The notes beneath the pieces were generated by a model. The model searched no databases. It was not told the origin of the DNA and saw only the letters and a program-made list of their open reading frames with translations. This document shows positions 53,250 to 61,370 of a stretch of DNA of 64,000 bases, one piece after another (the stretch's first letter is position 1; every line of letters begins with the position of its first letter). A program made the translations under genes and the position numbers. Origin of the DNA: Rhizobium aethiopicum (GTDB lineage: Bacteria > Pseudomonadota > Alphaproteobacteria > Rhizobiales > Rhizobiaceae); NCBI RefSeq assembly GCF_014197535.1, contig NZ_JACIFV010000016.1, positions 62,001-126,000 of the forward strand, given 5' to 3'.

Positions 53250-54266
53250 TTAGGCCGGCGGACGGACTGCCACGGCCACCTTCCGGCGCGGCGTGGTGAT
53301 TTCATGGACGATTGCGCCGCCGATTGACGACAGCACCAGCCCCAGGATCACGAAGAGCACCGGCTGCTGCAAGATGCCGATCGGCAGGCGGTCCGAAGCC
53401 ACCCTCAGGAAAGCGAGCGTGAAGGCGTGGGTGATATAGATGCTGTAGGAGCAGTCGCCGAGATAGTTCAGCCATCCCAGAACCCGCAGCCGGGAAAAGT
53501 CGATGGAAACTGCCCCGTAGATGATGAAGATCGCCGGAATGCCCCAGGCGTAGAACCGGCTCTCCGGCGGCATCAGCGCTTCGTTGATGAAGAGGAACAC
53601 AAAACCGGTGGCCAGTGCCGCCCATGCCCAGCGGTTCGGCAGAAGCACCTTCTGCTCGTAAAGCCAGCCGAGCACGACGCCGGCGAGAAATTCAAGCATG
53701 ATCGGTTCGCCATAGAACCTGGTGGCCGTCGTTTCCGGCAGCAGCCGGCAGGCAATCAGGATCACGGCAAAGACGGCAAACATTACCGGGATCCGGCGGG
53801 TTTCCGAGAGCGGCAGCAGCAGCGCAAACATGAAATAGAAGAACATTTCGTAATTCAGCGTCCAGCCCGGCACGACGATGGGGGTGATCGTGCTTGGATC
53901 GGCGGCATTGGCCCATGGCAGAAAGAGCAGCGAGGCGATGAGATGCGGAAGGTCGAACACCGTCGATTTCAGCAATGACGGGGCAGCCAGCGCCACGATA
54001 GCCGAAAACAAGGTTGCCAGCCAATAGAGCGGCACGATCCTCCTGATGCGGCGGCGCGCGAAATCGATGGAACTGATCGCGCGCCCGCTCGTCGTCAGCC
54101 ACATCACGAAACCGCTCAGCACAAAGAAGATATCGACGCCGGTTTCGCCATAAAGAAAAGCCGTGGCGTCGACGGCGGGATTGACCTTGGCAAGCTGCAA
54201 TATCGCATGGAAATAAACAACCATCAGCGCCGCAACCGCGCGCAGATATTGAAGCTGGACAAGCAT
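53250..54266 (-). CDS. acyltransferase family 3 membrane protein (polysaccharide O-acylation)
   Basis: The 338-residue protein has about ten membrane helices and the acyltransferase 3 signature at the start: QYLRAVAALMVVYFHAIL (conserved Arg and His), GVDIFFVLSGFVMWL, ARRRIRRIVPLYWL and PGWTLNYEMFFY. The C-terminus has the typical LGDCSYSIYITHAF. It is ExoZ/OafA-like and most likely adds acetyl or another acyl group to an exopolysaccharide. It is third in the minus-strand run GH5, polymerase, acyltransferase, with a 54-bp gap after the polymerase. Confidence 0.88.
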   Translation of the reverse strand: MLVQLQYLRAVAALMVVYFHAILQLAKVNPAVDATAFLYGETGVDIFFVLSGFVMWLTTSGRAISSIDFARRRIRRIVPLYWLATLFSAIVALAAPSLLKSTVFDLPHLIASLLFLPWANAADPSTITPIVVPGWTLNYEMFFYFMFALLLPLSETRRIPVMFAVFAVILIACRLLPETTATRFYGEPIMLEFLAGVVLGWLYEQKVLLPNRWAWAALATGFVFLFINEALMPPESRFYAWGIPAIFIIYGAVSIDFSRLRVLGWLNYLGDCSYSIYITHAFTLAFLRVASDRLPIGILQQPVLFVILGLVLSSIGGAIVHEITTPRRKVAVAVRPPA

Positions 54267-54320
54267 CTGATGTCTTGCTCCTCGGGCTCGCGGACGCCGG
54301 TTTCCACCGTGCCGCTGCGG

Positions 54321-55601
54321 TCAACTCAGTACATCTGCCGCGCGACCCTGTCGGATGCGCGGGCTGTCGTGGAAGCGCATATATCCGACGACGAACCACA
54401 AGAGGCCGGCAATCTTCATCGAGAAAACGGCGGTCCCCCCGATCATCATATTCAGAAAAATGAAAAGAGAAAGTGAATGAGCGCAGCGCCGCTGCGCCGC
54501 CGTACGGCCGGCGGGGAAGAGGCAGACGAATAGCCAGAGCGCGACGACGCCGAAGATCGTCGCCGCGTAGATCAGATAGACATAACCGCTGTCGGCGAAC
54601 TCTGCGACCCTGTCGACCGAAAGCCCGAGTACGGCGAGAGGATCGAGCTCCATGATCTTCTTCATCGTCAGGTTGATGCGGCCGGTAAAATTGTCACCTG
54701 TCGCATTGGGTTTGAGGGTATAGACGACGAACCCCGCGGCGACGATCAGCGGCATCAGCGCCAGATTGAAATTCCGCGGGATCTTCGGAAAGACGAAATA
54801 GCCGACGATACAGGCAAAACAGAAGATCAGCATTGTGCGCGTATCGTTCGTCACCAGGATCAGCACCGCCGTGCTGATGAAGAGCAGCCGGTCCCAGCGC
54901 CCCAATCTTTCCCACATCGAAATCAGGTAGATGGCGATCACACCGCAAAAATTGGCAAGCGACACCTGTTCGAGGAAGATTGACGACGAGCGATGGTCGA
55001 TGATGCCGAAGGAAAAGCGCTCGGGAAAGCCCAGCGCGTTCTGGAACAGGCCTGTCGTGTTGTAGCTCAGCGGCAGCAGCCCGCGCGTATTGGCGAAATA
55101 ATCGGACGGATGCACGATGCTGACATAGAAGGGCACGCTGATAATCTCGAAGATCAGGAAGATCAGCACCGTAAGGCTTGCCCAGCGGAAGGCCAGCTTC
55201 ATCGTTCTCTCGTTGCTCCAGCCGCCGAGGCCGGTAAAGCAGAAGATGATCAGCACGTTGCGGAAATGATCAACGAACGGCATGCGGTTGAGCACGCTGA
55301 CATAGATGGTCACGACAAGCGTGAACAGCAGGAACAGGAAGGCCGGCAGATCCGTCTCGTAGATCCCCTTATGAAGGATGTAGATGACCGCGCTTGCCAG
55401 AATCAGGCCTTCGCTGGCGGCGACATGTGTCATCGACAGCGGCATGATGTTGTGGTTGATGAAGGCGAGAATGCCGTTATAAAGCATCGAAAGCAGGCCG
55501 AGCCAGAGCACCGGATGGTCGATACGCGACGCCCCGCCGGCCGCATCGAGGCGGTTGCCCGCCGCGGTGAAAGTCGTTGCTTTCTGATCGACGGCTGCCA
55601 C
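54321..55601 (-). CDS. O-antigen polymerase/ligase-like membrane protein (Wzy/ExoQ type)
   Basis: A 426-residue protein with ten or more membrane helices and a large periplasmic loop (about 155-215, with IVHPSDYFANTRGLLPLSYNTTGLFQN), the layout of Wzy polymerases and O-antigen ligases. LVTNDTRTMLIFCFACIVGYF matches the conserved part of the Wzy_C region. Function as the polymerase for repeat units of a surface polysaccharide is inferred from the neighbours (GH5 hydrolase, acyltransferase, Wzz). It starts 2 nt after the GH5 stop, so both are co-translated. Confidence 0.8.
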   Translation of the reverse strand: MAAVDQKATTFTAAGNRLDAAGGASRIDHPVLWLGLLSMLYNGILAFINHNIMPLSMTHVAASEGLILASAVIYILHKGIYETDLPAFLFLLFTLVVTIYVSVLNRMPFVDHFRNVLIIFCFTGLGGWSNERTMKLAFRWASLTVLIFLIFEIISVPFYVSIVHPSDYFANTRGLLPLSYNTTGLFQNALGFPERFSFGIIDHRSSSIFLEQVSLANFCGVIAIYLISMWERLGRWDRLLFISTAVLILVTNDTRTMLIFCFACIVGYFVFPKIPRNFNLALMPLIVAAGFVVYTLKPNATGDNFTGRINLTMKKIMELDPLAVLGLSVDRVAEFADSGYVYLIYAATIFGVVALWLFVCLFPAGRTAAQRRCAHSLSLFIFLNMMIGGTAVFSMKIAGLLWFVVGYMRFHDSPRIRQGRAADVLS

Positions 55602-55603
55602 GG

Positions 55604-56671
55604 TCAGTTCCCCGCAGGCTTGACGGCGGTGCAGGCGCCGGCATCGGCCCTCACCGAAGCGGCGAGAAGCCGCATCTGCGGTCGCTCAGGGCCCTTGCCC
55701 GGCTGAACGTTGAAAGCTTCGTCCGCCGGCCACCATTCGCCCGCCGCCCAATAGGACCAGCCGAGCCAGGCGTCGCTATTATCGGACATGGTGGCGTAGA
55801 TCTTGCTCAGGCCGCTCATGCAGTCCTTATCGGCGGAGCCGCCGAATTCGCCAAGAAAACCGCGTTTATGGTTCCGCTTCAGCCAGGCGGTGACGCCGGC
55901 GATGGCCTCGACCGCGGCGGCGGCGCCTTCGCAGGTGGCATGAGTTCCCGACGAATCCACGTCGAGATATTGATGGACCTCGTAAGCGTAGAAATCGAGC
56001 GGATCGCGCACGCCGAGCATGACAGTGCCGTTGGCACCGCCGATCACATCCTCCTCCCAGCTGTGAGCGCCGCTCCAGGCGGTCCCCGGTACGAGGATAA
56101 GATTGCGAGCGCCGACGGCGCGGATGGCGCGGATCGCCGCGTTGGCGGCATCGAGCCAGTCCGTCGCCTTGATGTCGTGCGGTTCGTTCATCAGGCCGAA
56201 GAGAACGCCGTCCTGATTGGCGAATTCGACCGCGAGCCTTGCCCAGAAGTCGGCGAACGCGGCGTCCGTCGCCGGCGCGGTGCCGATCTGCGCCTTGTCG
56301 TAATAGCCGAAATTATGCGGGTCGAGCAGAACGGCCATGCCCTGCTTTCGGATCAGGCCGACAGTATCCTTGATCCGCTTGAGTTCGTCTTCGTCCAGCC
56401 GCCCGCCGAGCGCCGGCTGCAGCCGCTCCCAGCGGAACGGCAGCCGGATTATCGTCATGCCCTTTTCGGCGAAATAGCGGATCGTCTGCTCGCTCGGATA
56501 GATGTAGTTCGTGCCGTAGACGGCGCCGCGCTCGCTATATTCGCCGCCGGAAAGATTGACGCCGCGATAACACGGCGCGCCGGCCGCAAAGACCGGCGAC
56601 GGCATGAGGGCGGCCGCAAGCAGCAGCGCCACCAGATGTCGTGTCGTCCTCATGGCTATCCTCGCAATCAC
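55604..56671 (-). CDS. secreted glycoside hydrolase family 5 (endoglucanase-like)
   Basis: The 355-residue protein has a signal peptide ending near SPVFAAG. It shows the GH5 blocks: IIRLPFRWERLQPA, AVLLDPHNFGYY, VLFGLMNEPHDI with the acid/base Glu and RGFLGEFGGSADKDC with the nucleophile Glu. WLGWSYWAAGEWW is the substrate-stacking region. It is close to cellulases/endoglucanases. In an exopolysaccharide cluster it likely trims or releases a beta-glucan-containing polymer; it could be involved in cellulose or plant-wall digestion instead. Confidence 0.88.
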   Translation of the reverse strand: MIARIAMRTTRHLVALLLAAALMPSPVFAAGAPCYRGVNLSGGEYSERGAVYGTNYIYPSEQTIRYFAEKGMTIIRLPFRWERLQPALGGRLDEDELKRIKDTVGLIRKQGMAVLLDPHNFGYYDKAQIGTAPATDAAFADFWARLAVEFANQDGVLFGLMNEPHDIKATDWLDAANAAIRAIRAVGARNLILVPGTAWSGAHSWEEDVIGGANGTVMLGVRDPLDFYAYEVHQYLDVDSSGTHATCEGAAAAVEAIAGVTAWLKRNHKRGFLGEFGGSADKDCMSGLSKIYATMSDNSDAWLGWSYWAAGEWWPADEAFNVQPGKGPERPQMRLLAASVRADAGACTAVKPAGN

Positions 56672-56707
56672 GGCAAAATCGCAACATCGACGTCGCTGCG
56701 CCTATCT

Positions 56708-56720
56708 TAACGGTCCGTTA
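56708..56720. promoter_or_regulatory. palindrome in the exopolysaccharide divergent promoter
   Basis: TAACGG (56708-56713) and CCGTTA (56715-56720) flank one base in the 118-bp gap between the GH5 and Wzz genes. A regulator site is possible; the sequence alone does not say which. Confidence 0.35.
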
Positions 56721-56789
56721 GCTAAGAATTTCTAAAGTCTCGGCACCTCGGCTTCAGTCTTTCACGCTGGGCGGGACACGAGTGCGCGT

Positions 56790-58418
56790 ATGAGCCAGTA
56801 TGACAGGAACAGGGTAAGCCGGCTGCCTGGCTGGCGTAGTTACGAGCCGTCTCCGACTGCGTCGGAAGGCGTGCGCCCGCGCAGTCCCGTTATTCGTCCG
56901 GATGATTTCGCCCGTCCCGAGCCCCAACCCGCCCCACCGCCTTTCGTGCCGCCGTCGGCACGGCTTGCAGACATCCGTCGATCCGAGCCGCCGCCCGCCG
57001 CTGCCGTCGAACCGCCTGCGGCCCCAGAACTGCCTGCGGCCAACGTGCCGCTGCAGAACACATCCGCGCCCGCCGCCCCGCTTCTCGACCTCCGCTCCAG
57101 CATCGCGGCGATCTGGAGCCGCCGGCTGGTGGTGTTTGTGCTGGCCCTTGTCGGAGCCGTCGGGGGCGGCGTGGTGGCGCCGCTGATCGGCCAGAAATTC
57201 ACTGCCGTCAGCAGCCTCTATTTCGATCCGCGTCAGATCGGCCTTGCCGAGGCCGGCGCGCAATCTTCAGGCTCGTCGCCGGAGATGATCTCGGCGCTGA
57301 TCGACAGCCAGGTGCAGATTCTGACTTCGGGCAATGTGCTGCGCCGCGTCGTCGGGGCGATGAAGCTCGACGAGGATCCGGAATTCAACGGCGGCAGGAC
57401 GGATGGCGCGGCCGTCATCGGCACCCTGCAGAAGGCGCTCGTCATCACCCGCCAGACCGGCACCTATGTCGTTTCGCTCGCCGCGACGACGAATGACCCC
57501 GAGAAATCCGCACGGCTTGCCAACCAGGTGGTCACCTCCTTTACCGAGGAGGAAAACAGCGCCTCGAACGGCCTCTACGAAAACACCTCCTCGACGCTGG
57601 ACGGACGCCTTGCCGACCTGCGTCAGAAGGTGCTGGAGGCCGAGCAGGCGGTCGAAACCTTCCGGGCCGACAACGACATGGCCGCGACCGAAGGCAACCT
57701 GATCTCCGACCAGCGCCTCGTCTCGCTGAACACGCTCTTGGTGACGGCGCAGGAAAAGACCATCCAGGCGAAGGCCCGCGCCGATGCCGTCGCCAATCTG
57801 CGCGTCGAAGACATCGTCGCCGGCAACCAGGCGGAGGGCGGCGTCACCTCGCCGCTCGTCAGCCTGCGTCAGCAATATGCCGCCCAGGCCGCCGCCGTCG
57901 GCAGCCTCGAAAGCCAGATGGGCACGCGTCATCCGCGCCTGCAGGCGGCGCGCTCCTCGCTGCAGAGCATAGCAGGCGAAATCAGGGGCGAATTGCAGCG
58001 CCTCGCCACCTCGGCAAAGGGCGAATACGAGCAGGCCAAGGCTGCCGAGGACAGCGTCGCCAAGGAGCTCTCCGTTCAGAAGGCGCTGCAGGCGACGACC
58101 TCGGACAAGCAGGTGGAGCTGAACGAATTACAGCGCAAGGCGACGGCGGCGCGCGATATCTACGAAACGGTGCTCAAGCGCTCGAGCCAGACGAGCGAGG
58201 AACAGAACCTCAGCCAGAGCAACATCCGCGTCATCTCTCCGGCCGAACCGCCGGTCAAGGCCGACGGTCCGGGGAAGAAGATCCTGATGGTCGCCGGTAT
58301 CATCGGCGGCTTCCTCGCCGGGTTCTTCCTGGGTGCCGCCATTGCCATCCTCGTCGGTCTCTTCGGCCACCCCGTCATCGGAGGCTATTTCAGGAAATCG
58401 CCCGCCGCGGCGGCTTGA
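56790..58418 (+). CDS. polysaccharide chain-length determinant/co-polymerase (Wzz/GumC type)
   Basis: The 542-residue protein has a Pro-rich cytosolic N-terminus of about 100 residues, a first membrane helix (LVVFVLALVGAVGGGVVAPLI), the Wzz domain (FTAVSSLYFDP), a long periplasmic coiled coil (about 270-460; KVLEAEQAVETFRADND, QAKARADAVANLR) and a second helix (MVAGIIGGFLAGFFLGAAIAIL). The GNVR-type motif appears as RKATAARDIYETVLKRS. There is no C-terminal tyrosine-kinase domain, so unlike ExoP it is a truncated form. It controls chain length or export of the polymer. Confidence 0.88.
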   Translation: MSQYDRNRVSRLPGWRSYEPSPTASEGVRPRSPVIRPDDFARPEPQPAPPPFVPPSARLADIRRSEPPPAAAVEPPAAPELPAANVPLQNTSAPAAPLLDLRSSIAAIWSRRLVVFVLALVGAVGGGVVAPLIGQKFTAVSSLYFDPRQIGLAEAGAQSSGSSPEMISALIDSQVQILTSGNVLRRVVGAMKLDEDPEFNGGRTDGAAVIGTLQKALVITRQTGTYVVSLAATTNDPEKSARLANQVVTSFTEEENSASNGLYENTSSTLDGRLADLRQKVLEAEQAVETFRADNDMAATEGNLISDQRLVSLNTLLVTAQEKTIQAKARADAVANLRVEDIVAGNQAEGGVTSPLVSLRQQYAAQAAAVGSLESQMGTRHPRLQAARSSLQSIAGEIRGELQRLATSAKGEYEQAKAAEDSVAKELSVQKALQATTSDKQVELNELQRKATAARDIYETVLKRSSQTSEEQNLSQSNIRVISPAEPPVKADGPGKKILMVAGIIGGFLAGFFLGAAIAILVGLFGHPVIGGYFRKSPAAAA

Positions 58419-58479
58419 TGCGGGCCGTCGGTTTTCCTACATTCAGAGGAAGCGGTTTGTCGCCGGCAGGAGAGTTCCC

Positions 58480-58806
58480 ATGCGGCTGTTGCTTCTGATA
58501 TCTATCGGCGTCCTGTCCAGCCTCGCCCCGGCGTCAGCCTTCGCTGTCGACTGGACGAAATCCGTGGATTCGACCGTTCAACCCCTCTATCCCTACAAGG
58601 GCCTTCCCGGCGTCAAGGCGCAGCCGGACAAGAAGGAAGAGGAATCCTATAATTGCCGCACCGAGACCGTTCAGATCCGCCGCCGCTATGACGACATCTT
58701 CCGCTCCGGCGGCATGCCGACTCTGATGTATGTCTGCGACCGCGATGGCTTCGTCACCATGGGCGAAAAGGTTCCGCTCCGCGGCCACTATCAGCCGGTG
58801 CGGTAA
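58480..58806 (+). CDS. small secreted protein, unknown function
   Basis: A 108-residue protein with a signal peptide (about 1-22, ending ASAFA). The mature part has two Cys (EESYNCRTETVQIRRRYD, TLMYVCDRDGF) that could form a disulphide and a central stretch rich in charge. GGCAGGAGAG precedes the ATG at 58480. It follows the Wzz gene at 61 bp on the same strand. I do not recognise a family. Confidence 0.6.
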   Translation: MRLLLLISIGVLSSLAPASAFAVDWTKSVDSTVQPLYPYKGLPGVKAQPDKKEEESYNCRTETVQIRRRYDDIFRSGGMPTLMYVCDRDGFVTMGEKVPLRGHYQPVR

Positions 58807-59053
58807 GAATCCCAAGCGGCGGTGCGATGATGCAGGCGTGCCCGCCGGAGGGCTTGCGGGACGCCGGAAGACGCGGCTGAGTATTCCGCAGGCGGCCATG
58901 CCCTGAACATGGAACCGCGTCCGCACCGCTCATTTCATCTCTTGCCGAAATCATTCATGAAACGCTGCTCTATCGGGCAACGAACGCGCCTTCCGCTCCC
59001 CGGCATGCTTCTTGCACCATTACTAATATTCTAACCTTTGGGGAGAAAGTGTC

Positions 59054-59344
59054 ATGCAATGGAACGCATCACCGAATTTTGCACCTCTTGTCCTCTTTCT
59101 TGGCGGTCGGCGAAGGATCGTCAAGACGCTCCGAGACGCAGCCGAAGTTCTGATCATCGATTGGCCGTTCGACGATGGAGAGGAATATGTCGCGGCCGTG
59201 AAGGCTTGCGACGATGCCGTCGCGGGAGAGGCCGGGATGGAGGAATTGAGGGAATTGCTTCTTCGCGCCGCCAGGGAAGCCGGCATTACGGCTTTGTCGG
59301 TCGTATCGGATAGCGGGAAGACGACACCCCATATGGCGGCGTAA
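59054..59344 (+). CDS. DUF982 protein
   Basis: A 96-residue protein of the rhizobial DUF982 family: LFLGGRRRIVKTLRDAAEVLIIDWP, then the Ala-rich helix YVAAVKACDDAVAGEAGMEELRE and LLRAAREAGI. Function is unknown; the family is expanded in symbiotic alphaproteobacteria. GGGGAGAAAG precedes the ATG. It is the last chromosome-type gene before the atypical block at the right end. Confidence 0.75.
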   Translation: MQWNASPNFAPLVLFLGGRRRIVKTLRDAAEVLIIDWPFDDGEEYVAAVKACDDAVAGEAGMEELRELLLRAAREAGITALSVVSDSGKTTPHMAA

Positions 59345-59828
59345 CAAGCCTTCAACCTGCATCGCTCTTGGAACCAGTCTCCAGACAAGCAGGTCAATGA
59401 CCTCTGTCAACAGAGCCAAGTGCGTAATTTTGGAATGATTTGAATATTTGATCTAGGCAGTGATCAAAAGGAAATGGTGCCAGAAGAGGCAGTAAATTCA
59501 AGAGATAAGTTTTTGATATTCAATCAGAATATTTGCGTGCAGCGGCGCAAGTACCAACAATAGTGCCAACACTAGTTTGGCTTATTAGTGGGTGACGGCC
59601 TTGGGAGCCGCGCAGCTTCGCGGTGTCGAGCATGTAATAATTTGTGATCGCAGCGTAATTCCGGCGTGAAATCAGTCGATTGCACCACTTTGTATGCTGG
59701 TTGTATTGCACTAACTAATTGAAATATCAGGATGTTTTGCGCTGGCGGTGCTTTCGGCGAGCGTCCAGATCGGTTATCTTTGCACTTATAGCGGGCCGTA
59801 TGGGTCCGCAGGAAACCAGGAGCAAAAG
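59345..59828. other. AT-rich boundary region before the element genes
   Basis: This 484-bp gap is clearly more AT-rich than the rest of the window and shows no convincing gene. On the minus strand 59500-59475 reads like the 3' end of a tRNA (TTACTGCCTCTTCTGGCACCA), which may be an att remnant. A promoter for the AlpA-like gene is expected between 59700 and 59820. Confidence 0.4.
59475..59500 (-). other. possible tRNA-3'-end-like att remnant
   Basis: The minus strand shows an acceptor-like half ending in GGCACCA with a preceding CTCTTCT stretch, but no matching 5' half is found nearby. Elements often leave such 3' fragments at one edge. The T-arm consensus is poor, so this is a weak call. Confidence 0.2.
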
Positions 59829-60014
59829 ATGACTGCCACTGACCGTTTTATTCGCCTCGCTGACGTCCAGGAAATGATCGGCCTGAAGGACAGCCGGATC
59901 TACCAGATGATCAAGGCCGGCGAGTTCCCGAAGCCGATCAAGCTTGGCGCCTCTTCGCGCTGGTCGCTACGCGCCGTCGAGGCGTGGATGAGCGAACGAG
60001 CCAATGCGGCCTGA
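59829..60014 (+). CDS. AlpA-like DNA-binding regulator/excisionase
   Basis: A 61-residue protein of the AlpA (MerR-like) family: FIRLADVQEMIGLKDSRIYQM is the winged-helix core, followed by KAGEFPKPIKLG and ASSRWSLRAVEAWMSER. Such proteins control integrase genes and act as excisionases in prophages and genomic islands. AGGAG lies 7 nt before the ATG at 59829. The next gene starts 16 nt after the stop. Its presence marks the block as a mobile element. Confidence 0.88.
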   Translation: MTATDRFIRLADVQEMIGLKDSRIYQMIKAGEFPKPIKLGASSRWSLRAVEAWMSERANAA

Positions 60015-60030
60015 AGGCGAGGGATCTTTG

Positions 60031-60933
60031 ATGACCCGTGGCCGCCCAAACAAGGAACTGCATCCACGAACTTTCGTCGGGTGGGCCGAACGCGCCGAGG
60101 CAGTGTTGGCCCCATGGAAGACCGACCGAGAACCATATCTCGTCACCAGTTACGTTAACCCGGCGCTCACGCGCTATCGCGAGATGCGCTTTCGACTGCG
60201 AGCGGATATGCAGAAGAGAGAGCTTGAGGCAGCGTATCCGACTTCCGACGACGAGTTGATTGAGCGACTGGCGCTCGAAATGACGCTCAGAAAATCGCGC
60301 GAGGCATATGACGCTTACGCCCGGCCGACCGTTGCGGACGCTGCGAAAGCCCGCCGAAAGGCGCTCGTGGTTGGCGTGGCGTTTACCCTCGTCGGCCTGA
60401 GCGGGAACACATCGGACGTGTTCGGGCGGACAGCGGCGGTCTTAGGACGGAACATGCCCGAGGGCGAAAACCACGGAGTGCTTCTCGCACAGGATATCGA
60501 GCGGGAAATAGAACGCTTTATTCGGGCAAACCTCGGCAGATGGCTTGGGCCTACAGCATATCAGCCCGACGAACACGGTTTCCCGCCTCTCGCCGATGCG
60601 GCAGCGCTGAGCCTGATGATCAGGGCGCATTGCGCTTTTCAGATGTTCAAGCGCTTCGAACCCCGTCTCGCAAAAACCGGAACTGACCGGGAAGCGGCGG
60701 AAGCCAAGATACAGGCGATCATCGACAGCGGAGAGTTGTTCGAAGTCGCGCTGGAAGTTGAGACAGTTGAAAGAAGCGACATCACAGTGGAGCACGCGCG
60801 GCTCGCGTCTACCTGGCTACTAGAGCAAACGGTCAAAACGGCGCGCCGGATGTTGGCCGGCAAGGGCTACCGACCGAAGCACCGCAGCCCCGGCGATGGG
60901 TTCCGTGCGGTTGTTTTTGGGGAAACCGCGTAG
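60031..60933 (+). CDS. unrecognised 300-residue protein of the element
   Basis: A 300-residue, mostly helical and charged protein that I do not recognise. It starts TRGRPNKELHPRTFVGWAER and has a hydrophobic segment AKARRKALVVGVAFTLVGLSG at about 98-118 that could be buried rather than membrane-spanning. The rest is Arg/Glu-rich (DIEREIERFIRANLGRWLG). GAGGGA lies 6 nt before the ATG. It is the second gene of the element run. The codon use is rather less GC3-rich than that of the chromosomal genes. Confidence 0.65.
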   Translation: MTRGRPNKELHPRTFVGWAERAEAVLAPWKTDREPYLVTSYVNPALTRYREMRFRLRADMQKRELEAAYPTSDDELIERLALEMTLRKSREAYDAYARPTVADAAKARRKALVVGVAFTLVGLSGNTSDVFGRTAAVLGRNMPEGENHGVLLAQDIEREIERFIRANLGRWLGPTAYQPDEHGFPPLADAAALSLMIRAHCAFQMFKRFEPRLAKTGTDREAAEAKIQAIIDSGELFEVALEVETVERSDITVEHARLASTWLLEQTVKTARRMLAGKGYRPKHRSPGDGFRAVVFGETA

Positions 60934-61043
60934 GGCGGCATCGGGTTTTGAACGCGGCACAAAATCAGCGCCCAAACCCCGATATTTTTGCACCGCTAGC
61001 ACGCCTATCCTTTCGGTTCACCGACCAACAAAGGAATACCGCC

Positions 61044-61313
61044 TTGAAGCTCGTTCAGAACGCGCCGGTCATCGACCCAATCCCGATATCCGAAGCAGCG
61101 CTGTTGCTTGGCCGGTCCGAGAGATGGGTTCGGGCGTACCGACAGGTTGGCGCCCTCGCCGCTGCAGAAATCGAAGGCCGGCAGGCCGTGACGCGCCACA
61201 GCGTGGATCTGATGCGCACGGCGCTCGCCGCCGGAGAAAGAGCGAGGTCGCCCAAGATTGTCCGCGCCCGACGCCGGCAGGGGCACCTCAAACTCATCGT
61301 CGACAACACTTGA
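61044..61313 (+). CDS. small helix-turn-helix protein of the element
   Basis: An 89-residue protein with a helix-turn-helix at PISEAALLLGRSERWVRAYRQ, and a basic C-terminus (SPKIVRARRRQGHLK). It most likely binds DNA, with a MerR/AlpA-like winged helix fold. I choose the TTG at 61044-61046, which has AAGGA 8 nt upstream; the frame is open 32 codons further. It could regulate or load the primase-helicase encoded immediately downstream (57 bp). Confidence 0.6.
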   Translation: MKLVQNAPVIDPIPISEAALLLGRSERWVRAYRQVGALAAAEIEGRQAVTRHSVDLMRTALAAGERARSPKIVRARRRQGHLKLIVDNT

Positions 61314-61370
61314 AAAACGATAGACCGGCCGAGCGGGATAGACTCGACCGGTCCGAAAGGTAGTTCAGTA

